Shown: positions 20,605 through 30,375 of the stretch, piece by piece | Layout of the letters: the number at the start of each line of letters is the position of its first letter | How positions within the stretch are numbered: the first letter of the stretch is position 1 | Position numbers and translations under genes: made by a program | Source: Agarophyton chilense | Lineage: Eukaryota; Rhodophyta; Florideophyceae; Gracilariales; Gracilariaceae | NCBI GenBank assembly: GCA_030374765.1 | Contig: JARGXX010000088.1 | Coordinates: 1,054,001-1,118,000, forward strand | Length of the DNA: 64,000 bases | Reading direction: 5' to 3' | The notes under the pieces: model-generated | The model's database searches: none | Told to the model about the DNA's origin: nothing | What the model saw: the letters and a program-made list of their open reading frames with translations, nothing else

Positions 20605-21905
20605 TCATTTTTCTCTATTTTGCTCATGTCTTTCTTCTTAGCCAGGGAATTCTTCCTTGTAATCACAGAAACGCATGCGTTTATTCTTTTTTAAAATATA
20701 TGAGCTACATGGGACGGGGTGTGTTGGTCTTTAATCTGCATCGAAATGGGGGCGTGTCAACTCTTGAAGACATTGTAAACGATTTTTTGAAAGTAGCCAA
20801 GAAGTAGAAGTTCTTCCATGTATTTAGATATATATACGCTAAGTACAAAACTGTTGCGCTGTACAAAGATTTCGGAACAGAACTAGACGTTCGGAATCCG
20901 AAGATAATGAACTCACCTAGTATGAACAAGAAACGCTCCCCCTTTCGCTCTATTTCTTCATCACAATTTGATTCGTTCAGGTGCTAGAAGCACGCTCAAC
21001 ATGATTTTCAACTACTTCGAGTATGAGGATGAAGCCGCCAATTGAAAGTGTCCGAGCTCGCCGGGGATGTTTTATGTGTGAACAACAAGATATGAAGGTG
21101 AAAATGAGCGCCAGATTTGTTTAATTGTGCTGAACATGTTTTATTTCGATACTCAAACTGTTCTCTGTCACGACAATTCCTCATGCATCCACTGCGAGAA
21201 CGACAAAAACTGAAACATGAAGACCTCTTCAAAAGGTGGCCTACATCAGCAGAAACAGAAGAAGGTGATGAAATAAGTGGGCCACACAGCTGCTGAAATC
21301 ATGCAGTCGCATCTATTTGGAACGAAAGCAGGGCATAATTAAACACTAGGATTCCTAAATGACATCGTTCGGAAAGTGTTGTGTATAGTCACACAACGTT
21401 CGTACAAGTTATACGTCTATCCTCGTAAGAAAGCGTTAGGGTTTACTTGAAATTACTATTGGGTATTGGCGGGCAAGGATGCTGGTGTCCTTCGCGAGAA
21501 AGGCTTCTGTGAATGGAAACATTGGGCACCCCGTCAAACAAAGCTCGCACTTCCTCCTTTATACCATCTTATTTTTGCGTGTTTATGCAAATTCTGTTTC
21601 GTGATTGGGGGAACCCCAGCGGCGATTGCACGTGCCACTGTACGACACAGGGTGGTCAACGACGAAGTCGTACAGAGATAGCAGTTGCTAACTCTTTAAC
21701 CCTTGTCCCTCGCACCAATCTGCTACTCACGGATCGTAAAGTGCATCTGAGACTTTCGCGGTGAGAGTGGCTGAAAAAGGATTCCGAAGTGAGTACCAGA
21801 GAAGCTACCAGAAGTGCGCAAGTGTTCCAAGCAAAAATTCCCGAGCGTTCGACGTTTCAATTCGAGTTTCAACCAAACTGGTTAACGCGTTTGTGAAGCT
21901 CGACT
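20605..21905. other. no gene recognised
   Basis: A 1.3-kb spacer downstream of PEMT. It is AT-rich, with short frames only on both strands. No transposon signature was found. The right part probably contains the promoter of the unknown gene at 21906. Confidence 0.5.
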
Positions 21906-22571
21906 ATGAGCAAGCAGACTTCAGAAACGGAAATAACACACGCCTTTGTGCATCCTCTAGATGGGGAGCGATTGTCGTGTGTGCTTCGAAGATGCGTTCT
22001 AAAGGTCCAGACGAAACGAGCTAGCGCGTACAACAGATTAAACAATGCTCTACGAGACAGTACTGCACTGAAGCCCGAGGTAAACTCTTCTCGTGGAAAT
22101 CCGAGAAACGAAGATCCTTTCGACGTTTTCGATATGACATCTACACAGTCGAAGGAATATCCCGTCGTTTGTGCTCATGTTACGGAGGATCTAAAACTGT
22201 GCAGTGAAGCTATTATGAAGTTAAGAGATTTGCTTTCTAATTACAAGCGCATGAAGGAGCCACTTTGTGACACACCGGAGTCTGAGATTTCCACTGCGGT
22301 GAAATGGCTTGATACGCTACAGGATTTGGAAGAACAAAAGCTGTTGTGTACCGTCTCCGTTCATGCAATATCCCGAAGCAGTGCACAAAGGAAAAAGTCT
22401 CAAGCTCAAGTTGCTTTGTCGTCCTCTAGCTCATTGTACGCGTCAAACGACCCGGAAGTAAAACAGAAATTGGCTAATTATGCCAAGCAGTTGAACAGTA
22501 TCGATACTGATATTAACTCTCTAACGCAAGAAATTATGGAGTATTGGCTGGAATGTGAAGAAAATCGGTAA
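21906..22571 (+). CDS. uncharacterised helical protein
   Basis: The 221-residue open frame starts with ATG and ends with TAA. I do not recognise the family. There is no signal peptide or membrane segment. The second half (about 95-221) is rich in Leu, Lys, Glu and Gln with heptad-like spacing (IMKLRDLLSNYKRMK; LANYAKQLNSIDTDINSLTQEI) and is probably a coiled coil interrupted by a poly-Ser linker near 172-180. Codon use and GC content resemble the neighbouring host genes. Length, an ATG start and a tight convergent position (80 bp from the next stop) support a real gene. A component of a nuclear or cytoskeletal complex is possible, but that is a guess. Confidence 0.6.
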   Translation: MSKQTSETEITHAFVHPLDGERLSCVLRRCVLKVQTKRASAYNRLNNALRDSTALKPEVNSSRGNPRNEDPFDVFDMTSTQSKEYPVVCAHVTEDLKLCSEAIMKLRDLLSNYKRMKEPLCDTPESEISTAVKWLDTLQDLEEQKLLCTVSVHAISRSSAQRKKSQAQVALSSSSSLYASNDPEVKQKLANYAKQLNSIDTDINSLTQEIMEYWLECEENR

Positions 22572-22651
22572 CTAAAAAACTTCCACAGAATGCTCTCTAC
22601 GAAAGTCCGAAGATGATGATAGAGAGAACGAATCGGGGTGGAAGATGGGAC

Positions 22652-23614
22652 TCAAATAGCAATGGATTGCTCCATCTGAAAGCGCAATTCATCTAGAGAT
22701 AGGACAAACTCATCGCCAAACGCTTCGTTCAATATTGCTACATTTTTGTCCTCAAAGTCATGCAGGCGGCCGTTTTTGCCAACAGCTCGAGTGACTTCTT
22801 CAAATTTCCATATGTTCGTACCAGTAACGTACCCGTCCGACTTGATATCAACCGCAACAATGCCAGTTTCAGCTCCAATTACAGCAACGCTGATTTCGCC
22901 GATAAGCGGAAGCCTAGTCATGACATTTCTCACGGCACTTTGATCAAGACCCCTTTCTCTATCGGTGTCCCAAAGGTGCCAGTCCAGATCTTCAAGTATG
23001 GCCCATGAGTAAACTCTCCCGCATCCCAAAGTCCCCGAGATAGGAACGTTGAAAGATTTGTATCCTCTCGTGTAAACCAGACGCCCTGTCTTTAAGTCTT
23101 GGAAGTACAGATCTTGCAGTCCCACAACATGAACTCCCGGTGTTCCTTGCAATAGATCTCGCACAACAACAAAAAACTGTTGGTTCACGACATCATCCGA
23201 TCCAAAGATTGTCACAGCGTCTGGAAGACGTTCCGCATTGTTCTTACTCTTGTTAACGTAAAAATCTCGCAATGACTGTAGTCCACTGTCATGTTTTGCA
23301 CCAAGCGGACTGTTCGGGAAAACTGAGTAGCCAGCGTTGTACTTTTCAGCAATAGCCCTGGTTTCTAGATCAACAGAACCAGTGATAAACAACTCCAAGT
23401 GAATTCTATGCTTCTGGAGCGACTGGCCGAGAGTTTTGAAATGTCGAAGCACAAAATGCGTGAGCAACGGTCGTTTCCAAACACAGATGAAAACGACTAT
23501 GTTGATTTGGTCGCATGCGGCCAATGAAGACAGTGAGGAGAGGACGATGAATGCGATAAAAGACAGTACCAAGGAATTGGGAATAGCTGGTAAACGGATT
23601 AATTTTCTTTCCAT
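22652..23614 (-). CDS. putative secretory-pathway glycosyltransferase-like protein
   Basis: Beginning at the ATG at 23614, the 320-residue protein has a hydrophobic segment at about 14-34 (LVLSFIAFIVLSSLSSLAA), a signal peptide or type II anchor. A GT-A-like start follows: INIVVFICVWKRPLLTHFVLRHF (38-60), and FGSDDV (138-142) is a candidate nucleotide-sugar/metal-binding acidic motif. The block GTLGCGRVYSWAILEDLDWHLWD (194-216) would form an acceptor or donor site. These traits suggest a family-2-like glycosyltransferase of the Golgi, perhaps for wall or extracellular polysaccharide. The family is not certain. The frame stays open upstream to 23755, but that part overlaps the RPC11 coding sequence and lacks a signal. 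The chosen ATG overlaps the last 16 nt of RPC11 in another frame. Confidence 0.65.
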   Translation of the reverse strand: MERKLIRLPAIPNSLVLSFIAFIVLSSLSSLAACDQINIVVFICVWKRPLLTHFVLRHFKTLGQSLQKHRIHLELFITGSVDLETRAIAEKYNAGYSVFPNSPLGAKHDSGLQSLRDFYVNKSKNNAERLPDAVTIFGSDDVVNQQFFVVVRDLLQGTPGVHVVGLQDLYFQDLKTGRLVYTRGYKSFNVPISGTLGCGRVYSWAILEDLDWHLWDTDRERGLDQSAVRNVMTRLPLIGEISVAVIGAETGIVAVDIKSDGYVTGTNIWKFEEVTRAVGKNGRLHDFEDKNVAILNEAFGDEFVLSLDELRFQMEQSIAI

Positions 23615-24041
23615 TGATGCGCACATGTTGCGTTGGCACATCGATAAAACGTGGTCATCGGTTCGTCTGCAGACCTGGTTTGCATCTGGAAGTAGTATGC
23701 TTTCGGGTGCGTGCATCTCGGGCATGGCACGTCTGTGGAATCGGCTAGTTCCCACGCAGCTTCACCTCCAAGGACGTCTTCAACTTGCTTCTTGGGTAGA
23801 TTGGTGACTTTTCTCTCAATCCGGCTCGTTATCTTGTGGATGTAAGGACATGTACGACATTCGAATCTCCAGGTTGGCTCTTGGAGTGCTCCAGGGGGGG
23901 ATTTGTTGGCCAACAGATAGTTTCCGCACTGCGTTGCTTAAAGAAATGCATGCATGGATCAAAACAGGGTCAGTGGTGTTAGGAGGTATTTCGAGTGTCC
24001 ACGAACATAGGGCTCGAACTCACCACCGGACAAAATAACAT
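23599..24041 (-). CDS. RPC11: RNA polymerase III subunit RPC11 (POLR3K), two exons
   Basis: Exon 1 (24041-24024) is only 18 nt and encodes MLFCPV. A 95-nt intron (24023-23929, GTGAGT...CAG, with CTAAC) follows, then exon 2 (23928-23599). The 115-residue product has an N-terminal zinc ribbon, CPVCGN plus FECRTCPY, and a C-terminal TFIIS-like ribbon, CPRC...CANATCAHQW. The invariant RSADEPMTTFY loop, whose DE pair enters the polymerase active site to promote RNA cleavage, is present. VEDVLGGEAAWELADST is specific to RPC11 rather than TFIIS, RPA12 or RPB9. It functions in pol III termination and RNA proofreading in the nucleus. Human and yeast proteins are 108-110 residues. Splicing restores the first Cys pair exactly. 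Its 3' end overlaps the next gene by 16 nt. Confidence 0.93.
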
Positions 24042-24750
24042 GTCTTCGACTGACAAGCTAGTTGCGCCCGCAAAGAGCAAGTATGGGCTTCTTCTCCACG
24101 ATGACGAAAAGGAGCGAGTGAAGGAGGTTATCGAACAGTGGTAACCCTTGTGCAATACGATATCCTTAATCTGTGTGTGTGTGTGCTGTGCTGTACAATG
24201 AGCACAGATTGGTGGAGAATGGCCCGAGTGGACAGGGCGCCGGGCGATTGATGGGACGAAATCTGGGTGGAATGAAGGCACAGCATGAAAACCTGTAAAA
24301 TTTTGCAACCGAGGGGCAGCGGCGGCACCTCGCGGGGACTGACGGAAGCGGTCCAGGAAAGCAGGCAAAACTAAGCTCGTGGGCCATGTACCACAAAAAA
24401 GCCACGGCCGAGAAACTGCACCGGACACCAAATAAGACGTTTCGGTCCCCCGCCGGTCGTATTGGAGGCATTATTGGAAATGATTTGCAATTTTTGGCGC
24501 GCTGTTTCTCACGCCCCCCATCACCTTGTAACGACAGGCGCTCCTGCTGTGTTCACCGAAGCCAGCACCCGCTTTGAGTCGCCCCTTCAGCGCCTCATCA
24601 ACTTGCGGCGCTCCGCGTCAGCTCTCCCTTGCCCTGTTTGTCTGTTATTCTAAACCTCTTCTCCTTTAACAGCGCGCCGCTCTCCCCGGAAACGAACCGC
24701 CCCTGAATTTCGTTCTCCTACGCCGGTTTTTACCGTCGTCGGTGTACAAA
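24042..24750. other. bidirectional promoter region between RPC11 and the RRM gene
   Basis: The 709-bp spacer separates two divergently read starts. It contains a short (TG)n tract near 24173-24185. No strong TATA box and no other gene are seen. Confidence 0.5.
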
Positions 24751-26022
24751 ATGTCTTTGTTTGCGGGAAACGTTTCCTTGCGTGCGTCTCCAGACGAAAT
24801 TCGCTCCTTCTTCTCTAAATTCGGCCCGTGTCGCGTTGACGTTAAGCGAGGCTACGCGTTTATAGATTATGACAACAGCCGCGATGCTGAGGACGCGCGG
24901 AACGAGACTAACGGTAAAGACTTTTATGGCATGAAACTCAACGTGGAATGGTCGAAGAAGCACATAGCCCGCACTTCTGGTTTGGCGGGCCCTGCTGTAG
25001 ACTCGGAACGAAGGCGTACTTCACGGTATGCTGACGATCGCCGCCCGCGAGACTATGATAGGGACTACGACCGCGACCATCGTCGTAGATATGATTCGGC
25101 GTACGACCGAGACAGGTATGACAGAGACAGGGACTATGAACGCCGTTACCGAGACAGAGACGACTTTAGATACGATCGCGGCCGTGACCGGGATTTTCGC
25201 GATCGTTATGATAGAGAAGAATATGGTGCTCGTGATTATCGTGGTGGAAGGGGTCGTGAAAGGGGGCGCGAACTTGGATATGAGAGGAGGAGGCATGAAG
25301 AGCACGTCAAGCCACGCGAAGCTCCTCGGGACCATGGAGACGAGATGGGAACTGCAGAAAATAGCGACATGCGTCGACGGGATGAAACTGAACGCCCTTC
25401 TGTCGAGCGACGAGAGAATGGCAATGGAAATGGCAATGTTCCTGTCGATAAAGATCCTCAAAAGGATGACGAACTGCGAAATGGACCCAATATGAAAACT
25501 GGTGAACGTGAAGAAGACAATCACGAGATCAAAGAAGCCTACAGTGGGGAAGATAATCGCAGACGTCCCAGAGAAGAGGAACGGGGTGAATATGAGTATG
25601 AACAAGATGAAACTGATGTAAAAAGGAGAAGATTAAATGACGGAGAGGTGGAGCGAAGTAGCCGTGACCAAGATACAGACCGCCCACTTGAAAAGAGCGG
25701 TGGCAACAGACGTGAGTTCAAGGAAGGTCGTCATTCAAAAGATGGTTCAAACCATACCAGCGATCAGGAAAAAGATTACGTCGCTGAAAATGGAACTCAC
25801 CGAGATGGCGAAGACGAGGAACGTGAGGGCGAATGGAACGACCGCGAGAAGCTCGAGACCCGCGACTCGGGCCACAAAGATTCCCCTGAATCCCGGAAAG
25901 AAGCGGACATGATGGAGAAGGAGTGCGATCGTGATAACGACGATGATCCCTCCAGAGAAGAGGGAGAAGCAGCCCAGCAACATGCTGATGAAGATGAGGA
26001 AGATCGTATCGCTGCGTTTTAG
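24751..26022 (+). CDS. SR-type RNA-binding protein with one RRM and RD/RE-rich tail
   Basis: The 423-residue protein has one N-terminal RRM (about 1-70) with RNP2 LFAGNV and RNP1 RGYAFIDY. This is the short two-step RRM found in SR splicing factors such as the plant RS subfamily. From about 85 to 190 it is dominated by Arg-Asp and Arg-Tyr repeats (RDYDRDYDRD), followed by a highly acidic, Glu/Asp/Arg-rich tail with little order. SR proteins bind exonic enhancers and recruit the spliceosome; RD repeats can mimic phosphorylated RS repeats. The first ATG gives the natural SLFAGNV start. It could instead be an SR-like regulator of mRNA export. It is intronless, divergent from RPC11 and convergent with PEX16. 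Confidence 0.85.
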   Translation: MSLFAGNVSLRASPDEIRSFFSKFGPCRVDVKRGYAFIDYDNSRDAEDARNETNGKDFYGMKLNVEWSKKHIARTSGLAGPAVDSERRRTSRYADDRRPRDYDRDYDRDHRRRYDSAYDRDRYDRDRDYERRYRDRDDFRYDRGRDRDFRDRYDREEYGARDYRGGRGRERGRELGYERRRHEEHVKPREAPRDHGDEMGTAENSDMRRRDETERPSVERRENGNGNGNVPVDKDPQKDDELRNGPNMKTGEREEDNHEIKEAYSGEDNRRRPREEERGEYEYEQDETDVKRRRLNDGEVERSSRDQDTDRPLEKSGGNRREFKEGRHSKDGSNHTSDQEKDYVAENGTHRDGEDEEREGEWNDREKLETRDSGHKDSPESRKEADMMEKECDRDNDDDPSREEGEAAQQHADEDEEDRIAAF

Positions 26023-26591
26023 AATCCTCTGCAAAAAGTGTATGCAGTGCTTTAGTGATTCGATGTGAGCCCTCAGGGCGAACCGCGTTGAGTTGAGCAC
26101 CCTCCACGAAGCCTTGCGAGCACCGAACCGAATTCAAATAGAACCCAAGACAATCGAACTTATGCTTAGCATCGTTCTTTCAACATACCGACCGCGTCTC
26201 TCGCAAAGCTGAGGCAAATGACAACCTTTTGTGTCTCTTGTTTAAATGAAGCTGTTGTTACTATCGTCGTTCACCGCTCCCGTCGATATCTTGTTTACTC
26301 AAACTGCAAGCAGTTCACATCGCAGTGAAATATCATCAGCTACTCCTTCGATTTTCATATCTTCGCAAAGAGAACAGCACGAACCCGTGCGATCGCTCCG
26401 TGTACTCACGCTCCGTGCACTCACGCTCCGTGCACTCACGCTCCGTGCTTTCACGCTCCATGCACTCAAACCAAAATACCAACCACCTACCTTTACGACG
26501 GAGACCAAGCCGCGAACAAAATCCTTCGTACTCTAAACATGTCTAATGTCGAGTGCCCGGCGACGGTGTTTTCCCTGAACGGAAGATTACC
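26023..26591. other. intergenic region between convergent genes, with a minisatellite
   Basis: The common 3' region of the RRM gene and PEX16. It includes a 15-bp tandem repeat at 26394-26468. No gene is recognised. Confidence 0.5.
26394..26468. repeat. 15-bp tandem repeat, five units
   Basis: Five head-to-tail copies of CGCTCCGTGCACTCA, with one or two substitutions in the first, fourth and fifth units. It is short enough to be polymorphic by slippage. Confidence 0.9.
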
Positions 26592-27782
26592 TCAAGAGGC
26601 GCTCAGATAGAACCAGTACTGCTGGAGTAAAGTAATCCATTCAATGGCCGACGATGAAACCCCGCCGATGAGAGGAACTCTGCGTAATGGTGTCGTGAAT
26701 TTCTTTATAAGGCGCCTCAATATCAAATCGAATAACGGGCTTCGACCGAGGTACAGCACTAATTGCGCCATTCGTCTTCTCCGTTCGTCAAGTTCTGACG
26801 GGGAAGCCGGGGTGGCCATCGCTATGCGAGAGCCGACGTCAAGTAAGAGCGCCGCACACCATGCCTTCCACGATCGCCATCCAAATCTTCGAATTAGCGA
26901 GATATGGATGAATGGTCTGGCGACATATGCCACCTCAGCTGCAAGTTCGGATGGTGTCAAGGCAGTGAAAGCATTTTGAACTCCTTCCATTGTTTGGGTC
27001 AGTGTCGGCCGTCTCGGTGGGTTGACAGAACACGCCTGGCAAGTAGGTTGAGGCATGAACATTCGCACAACCCAATTGGCGCGCCTTTCGTACGCAATCG
27101 TAAATAAGGCATCGAGCAAGGGATCTGAAGTGGGGTGATGTTGTCTGAGTGCAGTTGGAACGGGTTCTAAGCCGGCGATGACTTGATGTGACGTTGAACG
27201 CTTTCGCTTTGGATCTTGGCGAGGTTTGATGATCATACGGCTGGTTCGAGCGCCCTTCTCAACAGCTACTTTTTCATTTCCAGGGACGCTCTGCATGCCA
27301 CATGTGCAGGAAGGGGGGGTGGGTGCTTCTGGAAGTTGTTGATCGGCGGCTGTTAGGATTCGCGCATTAGTTTGGTTTGAATTTGAAAGGAGTGAAAGGC
27401 GGAGCAGGGCTTTGACCGCTTCGAGGATAGAAATGCAGTTTAGTTGTGTTCGAGACGGGGTTTTCAATGACACATCGCGACGTTTGGCAACCATCTCGAA
27501 CAGCAACTGTATAGCGGAAATGAAGTTGAGAGCGAGAAGTTTACGACGACGGGGTGTTGGGAAGGGTGCGGATGGGTAATCGCGGTAAATAGTGAGGAGA
27601 GAGACGAAGGTAGCGGCTATCTGAGCGCGCAGCTCTGCGTTTGCTGAGGGGGTCAAGAGAGCTATAGACTGCAGGGCATCAGCTGCTATGGCTAATATTC
27701 GGTTGTTTGCCAGCAGCGATTTTCGAAGAGAGTCGTCAACGCTCTCGATGAGGCTGCGAACTTTGGACGCTGGAGCAGACAT
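26592..27782 (-). CDS. PEX16: peroxisomal membrane protein PEX16
   Basis: The 396-residue protein ends with the characteristic Pex16 tail: FGWRSWKAWCAALLLDVGSRI, RRRMAQLVLYLGRSPLFD and VPLIGGVSSSAIEWITLLQQYWFYLSAS. Pex16 is an integral membrane receptor for Pex3 and other peroxisomal membrane proteins, needed for peroxisome formation at the ER or peroxisome. The N-terminal half has the helical blocks AIQLLFEMVAKRR and ISILEAVKALLRLSLL expected for the family. A Cys-containing, Pro-rich insert (about 160-200) is not typical and may be lineage-specific. The first ATG in the frame (27782) was chosen; the frame is open a further 27 codons upstream but without an ATG. It is intronless. Confidence 0.85.
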   Translation of the reverse strand: MSAPASKVRSLIESVDDSLRKSLLANNRILAIAADALQSIALLTPSANAELRAQIAATFVSLLTIYRDYPSAPFPTPRRRKLLALNFISAIQLLFEMVAKRRDVSLKTPSRTQLNCISILEAVKALLRLSLLSNSNQTNARILTAADQQLPEAPTPPSCTCGMQSVPGNEKVAVEKGARTSRMIIKPRQDPKRKRSTSHQVIAGLEPVPTALRQHHPTSDPLLDALFTIAYERRANWVVRMFMPQPTCQACSVNPPRRPTLTQTMEGVQNAFTALTPSELAAEVAYVARPFIHISLIRRFGWRSWKAWCAALLLDVGSRIAMATPASPSELDERRRRMAQLVLYLGRSPLFDLILRRLIKKFTTPLRRVPLIGGVSSSAIEWITLLQQYWFYLSAS

Positions 27783-28590
27783 TTGGGAGTGGCGACTGCG
27801 TAATGGATGTGCTGCAATGGGTGTGCTGCGTGGATAGATGGGGAACAGTGTGAACGGCCACAACCGTTATGCGTTTGCTTGCAAGGATTGAGCACATGCG
27901 GCGCTGATTTGGCGAGTAGATCCCCGGAGAATTGGGGGCAGCGGCTCTGCTGCATGACGTGCGCAAGCGCACTGTGCGTGTTGTAAGAATGGGCGCTTTA
28001 CGCGGGAAAGTTTCGGACTCGAAAACCAAACTTTTTCGGAAGCACCCATGTACAGCTTCTTTTGTTGCACGCTTCTCTCACAGGTCGGTCCAGTGCTTCG
28101 GCCCACCCTCGATCCAAGCAATCTATGGAACGGTGAAAGGTCACACGCGCGCGTAAGAAAAACTGCTTCATGTTGCTGCAAGCGTTCGCAGCTGCACTAT
28201 TCGAGACTCGGGCCCATGCTTACAGACACAAGCGAAGCACCCTCCAGTGCTGTGACAGCACCATTGGCGTTTCCCGTGGGTTGGGTAGAATTGGTTCATA
28301 CTGCGATGTCACCATCTGCTTCCGTGTTACCACGTATGTTGCTGCAAGATTTTGGCCGCAAAACTAGCCCAGGCGAGTAGAACTGTACGAAGGTACACGA
28401 TCGTGGAGCATCACATCAGATAAAATCGCCACTTACGGGCCGGTGCAGGTACGCATCATCACCAGATATTCTGGTGCCTGTTGAAGCGCAAACTTATTAG
28501 TTGTACAACGCCTTCTACTCGACACCGAAGGCTGAGTTGAGCATCAAGTGCACAATCTTTGGAACCAGAGATCCGTCATTCACATCAAAT
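27783..28590. other. bidirectional promoter region between PEX16 and the aspartic protease
   Basis: An 808-bp spacer between divergent starts. Short overlapping frames are present on both strands, none with recognisable features. Confidence 0.45.
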
Positions 28591-30231
28591 ATGATTCTAG
28601 TGCCGCTCTCACTGCTTTGCATCTGTCTCGCAGGTAGTTCAGGCGCTGATCTTATTCACCTTCCGCTACGACGCAAGACTGTTTCCTCTTCCCGTGTTTT
28701 TTCTCACTATGGCCGACCGTGGGCGCCAAACTCACAGACACAATTTCCGATCAACCTCATCACTGACAGAGAACTTCCAGCCCAAGAGATGAAAGGAAGC
28801 ATAGTTCCAGTTGGTGAGTATTACCTCACCTTAATGTTTGGTGGGCAACCCATAAATGTCCAGATCGATACCGGTAGTTCGACGCTCGCGGTGCCCTTAT
28901 TAGAATGCACCAATTGCTTACCCAACGATCGTCGCTTTGATATTTCTAGCGCTCATGGCTCCGCGGGAATTATCTCATGTGAATCACATATTTGTCGATC
29001 GAACAGTTGTGGAGCCAATCGTCATTGCACCAAATGTTCCTCATCTAACGCATGTTGCTCGTCTATGGTTCCAAAGGCATGTGGGTTCTTTCTATCGTAC
29101 GCCGATGATTCTGGCGCTTCAGGTGCACTTGCAAAGGGCATGGTGGGAATTGCGGGAATGACAGTTCCTCTAGCCTTTGGAGCTATTCTTCGCGAGACTG
29201 ATGACTTTGAAGCCGATAATGTCGATGGCATATTCGGTATGGCTTATAAAGCTCTTGCATGCAACCCTACATGTGTGTTGCCCTTATTTGATACACTAGT
29301 GGAGAGCGGTAAGGTGGATCATGATATTTTTTCAATCTGCACTGGGGCTAGCGGGGGAACTCTTGTTCTTGGAGGTTCAAACCCGAATCTTTACGAAGGG
29401 GATTTGCAATACGTTCCGATGGCTCATCAGGGCATAAAACTCTTCTACGGTATCAGAATACATGGGATGAAGATTAACAGTGACGAATTAAATCTTCCCA
29501 GCTTTTCCAAGGGTATTGTTGACTCTGGTACTACCGTTCTAGTAGTCACGACAAGTGCATATGGCAAGATTCGCAGTTACTTTCAGTCTAATTTCTGCAA
29601 TGTTCCCGGATTATGCTCAGGTGGCTATTCAAGACTTTCAAAAGATACTGGTGTCCTTAATCGGGACGACATCGACATAATACATCGAAACCAGAATTCA
29701 ACCACCAGAGCCGATGATCAAACATGGTTTCAGCCAGGACGTTGTGCACGTCTCAACGATAGACATATCGCGATGTTGCCCACTTTGACCATCATGTTGG
29801 ACAATGCTATAAACCTAGAACTAGAGCCGAATGAGTATATGTTAAGATATGAGTCAGAATCCAAAAACCCTTTCGATGGAAAAGTCGTGTATCGCTGTCT
29901 GGGCATCTCGTACCTGAAGAATCTTGAGCAGATGGGCAACGACGTGATCCTTGGGGACACTGTGCTTCAGAAGTATTACGTCGAGTATGATCGCGAAAAT
30001 GAAAGAATCGGTTTCGCTGAAGCAAGGAACTGTCATGATCCGTATGCGACTCAAGTCGCGGAAGGCGTCTCCGGCTTCCATCGGCACCGAGGATTCCTTC
30101 CGAGATGGCTCATGCGCGCTCTATTGTTCTTTTCAATTGGGGTGTGGGCCTTCATTTTGGTGCTCTGTGTACAAAATGCATCCCAGCGACGCAGACAAAG
30201 TGGGTACACCAATATCTCTTCCGAGCAATAG
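28591..30231 (+). CDS. membrane-anchored pepsin-family aspartic protease
   Basis: The 546-residue protein has a signal peptide (MILVPLSLLCICLAGSSGA, 1-19). The first catalytic motif is IDTGSST (Asp93), the flap Tyr lies in LSYADDSG (about 170), and the second motif is VDSGTT (Asp311). Between the first Asp and the flap is a Cys-rich insert (about 105-164, with CTNC, CRSNSCG and CTKCSSSNACC). It resembles the nepenthesin-type insert also seen in plasmepsin V-like enzymes. After the catalytic domain a single transmembrane helix (about 506-529, LLFFSIGVWAFILVLCVQN) and a short basic cytosolic tail anchor it, probably in the ER, Golgi or plasma membrane. The first ATG in the frame gives the signal peptide directly. 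It is intronless and convergent with the GAR synthetase gene, 144 bp apart. Confidence 0.9.
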   Translation: MILVPLSLLCICLAGSSGADLIHLPLRRKTVSSSRVFSHYGRPWAPNSQTQFPINLITDRELPAQEMKGSIVPVGEYYLTLMFGGQPINVQIDTGSSTLAVPLLECTNCLPNDRRFDISSAHGSAGIISCESHICRSNSCGANRHCTKCSSSNACCSSMVPKACGFFLSYADDSGASGALAKGMVGIAGMTVPLAFGAILRETDDFEADNVDGIFGMAYKALACNPTCVLPLFDTLVESGKVDHDIFSICTGASGGTLVLGGSNPNLYEGDLQYVPMAHQGIKLFYGIRIHGMKINSDELNLPSFSKGIVDSGTTVLVVTTSAYGKIRSYFQSNFCNVPGLCSGGYSRLSKDTGVLNRDDIDIIHRNQNSTTRADDQTWFQPGRCARLNDRHIAMLPTLTIMLDNAINLELEPNEYMLRYESESKNPFDGKVVYRCLGISYLKNLEQMGNDVILGDTVLQKYYVEYDRENERIGFAEARNCHDPYATQVAEGVSGFHRHRGFLPRWLMRALLFFSIGVWAFILVLCVQNASQRRRQSGYTNISSEQ

Positions 30232-30375
30232 CGTGGATGACTGTCTAAACATTCTTCCAAATCACTCTACGAATAGAAGTCTGCAGTCTTCATCGAAATC
30301 GCCTCTAGTCTCATGTCACGCACATACACATCTTTTGTGGTAGCCTTGTTTTCTTTCGCTCAAATATTTATTTTT

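Noticed and set aside
23614-23755. An N-terminal extension of the glycosyltransferase-like protein
   Set aside because: It overlaps RPC11 coding sequence, which is strongly conserved, and would place the signal anchor 60 residues inside the protein.
25021-25605. A 194-codon hydrophobic frame opposite the RRM gene
   Set aside because: It is the antisense of Arg-Asp codons, which read as hydrophobic residues; no independent support.
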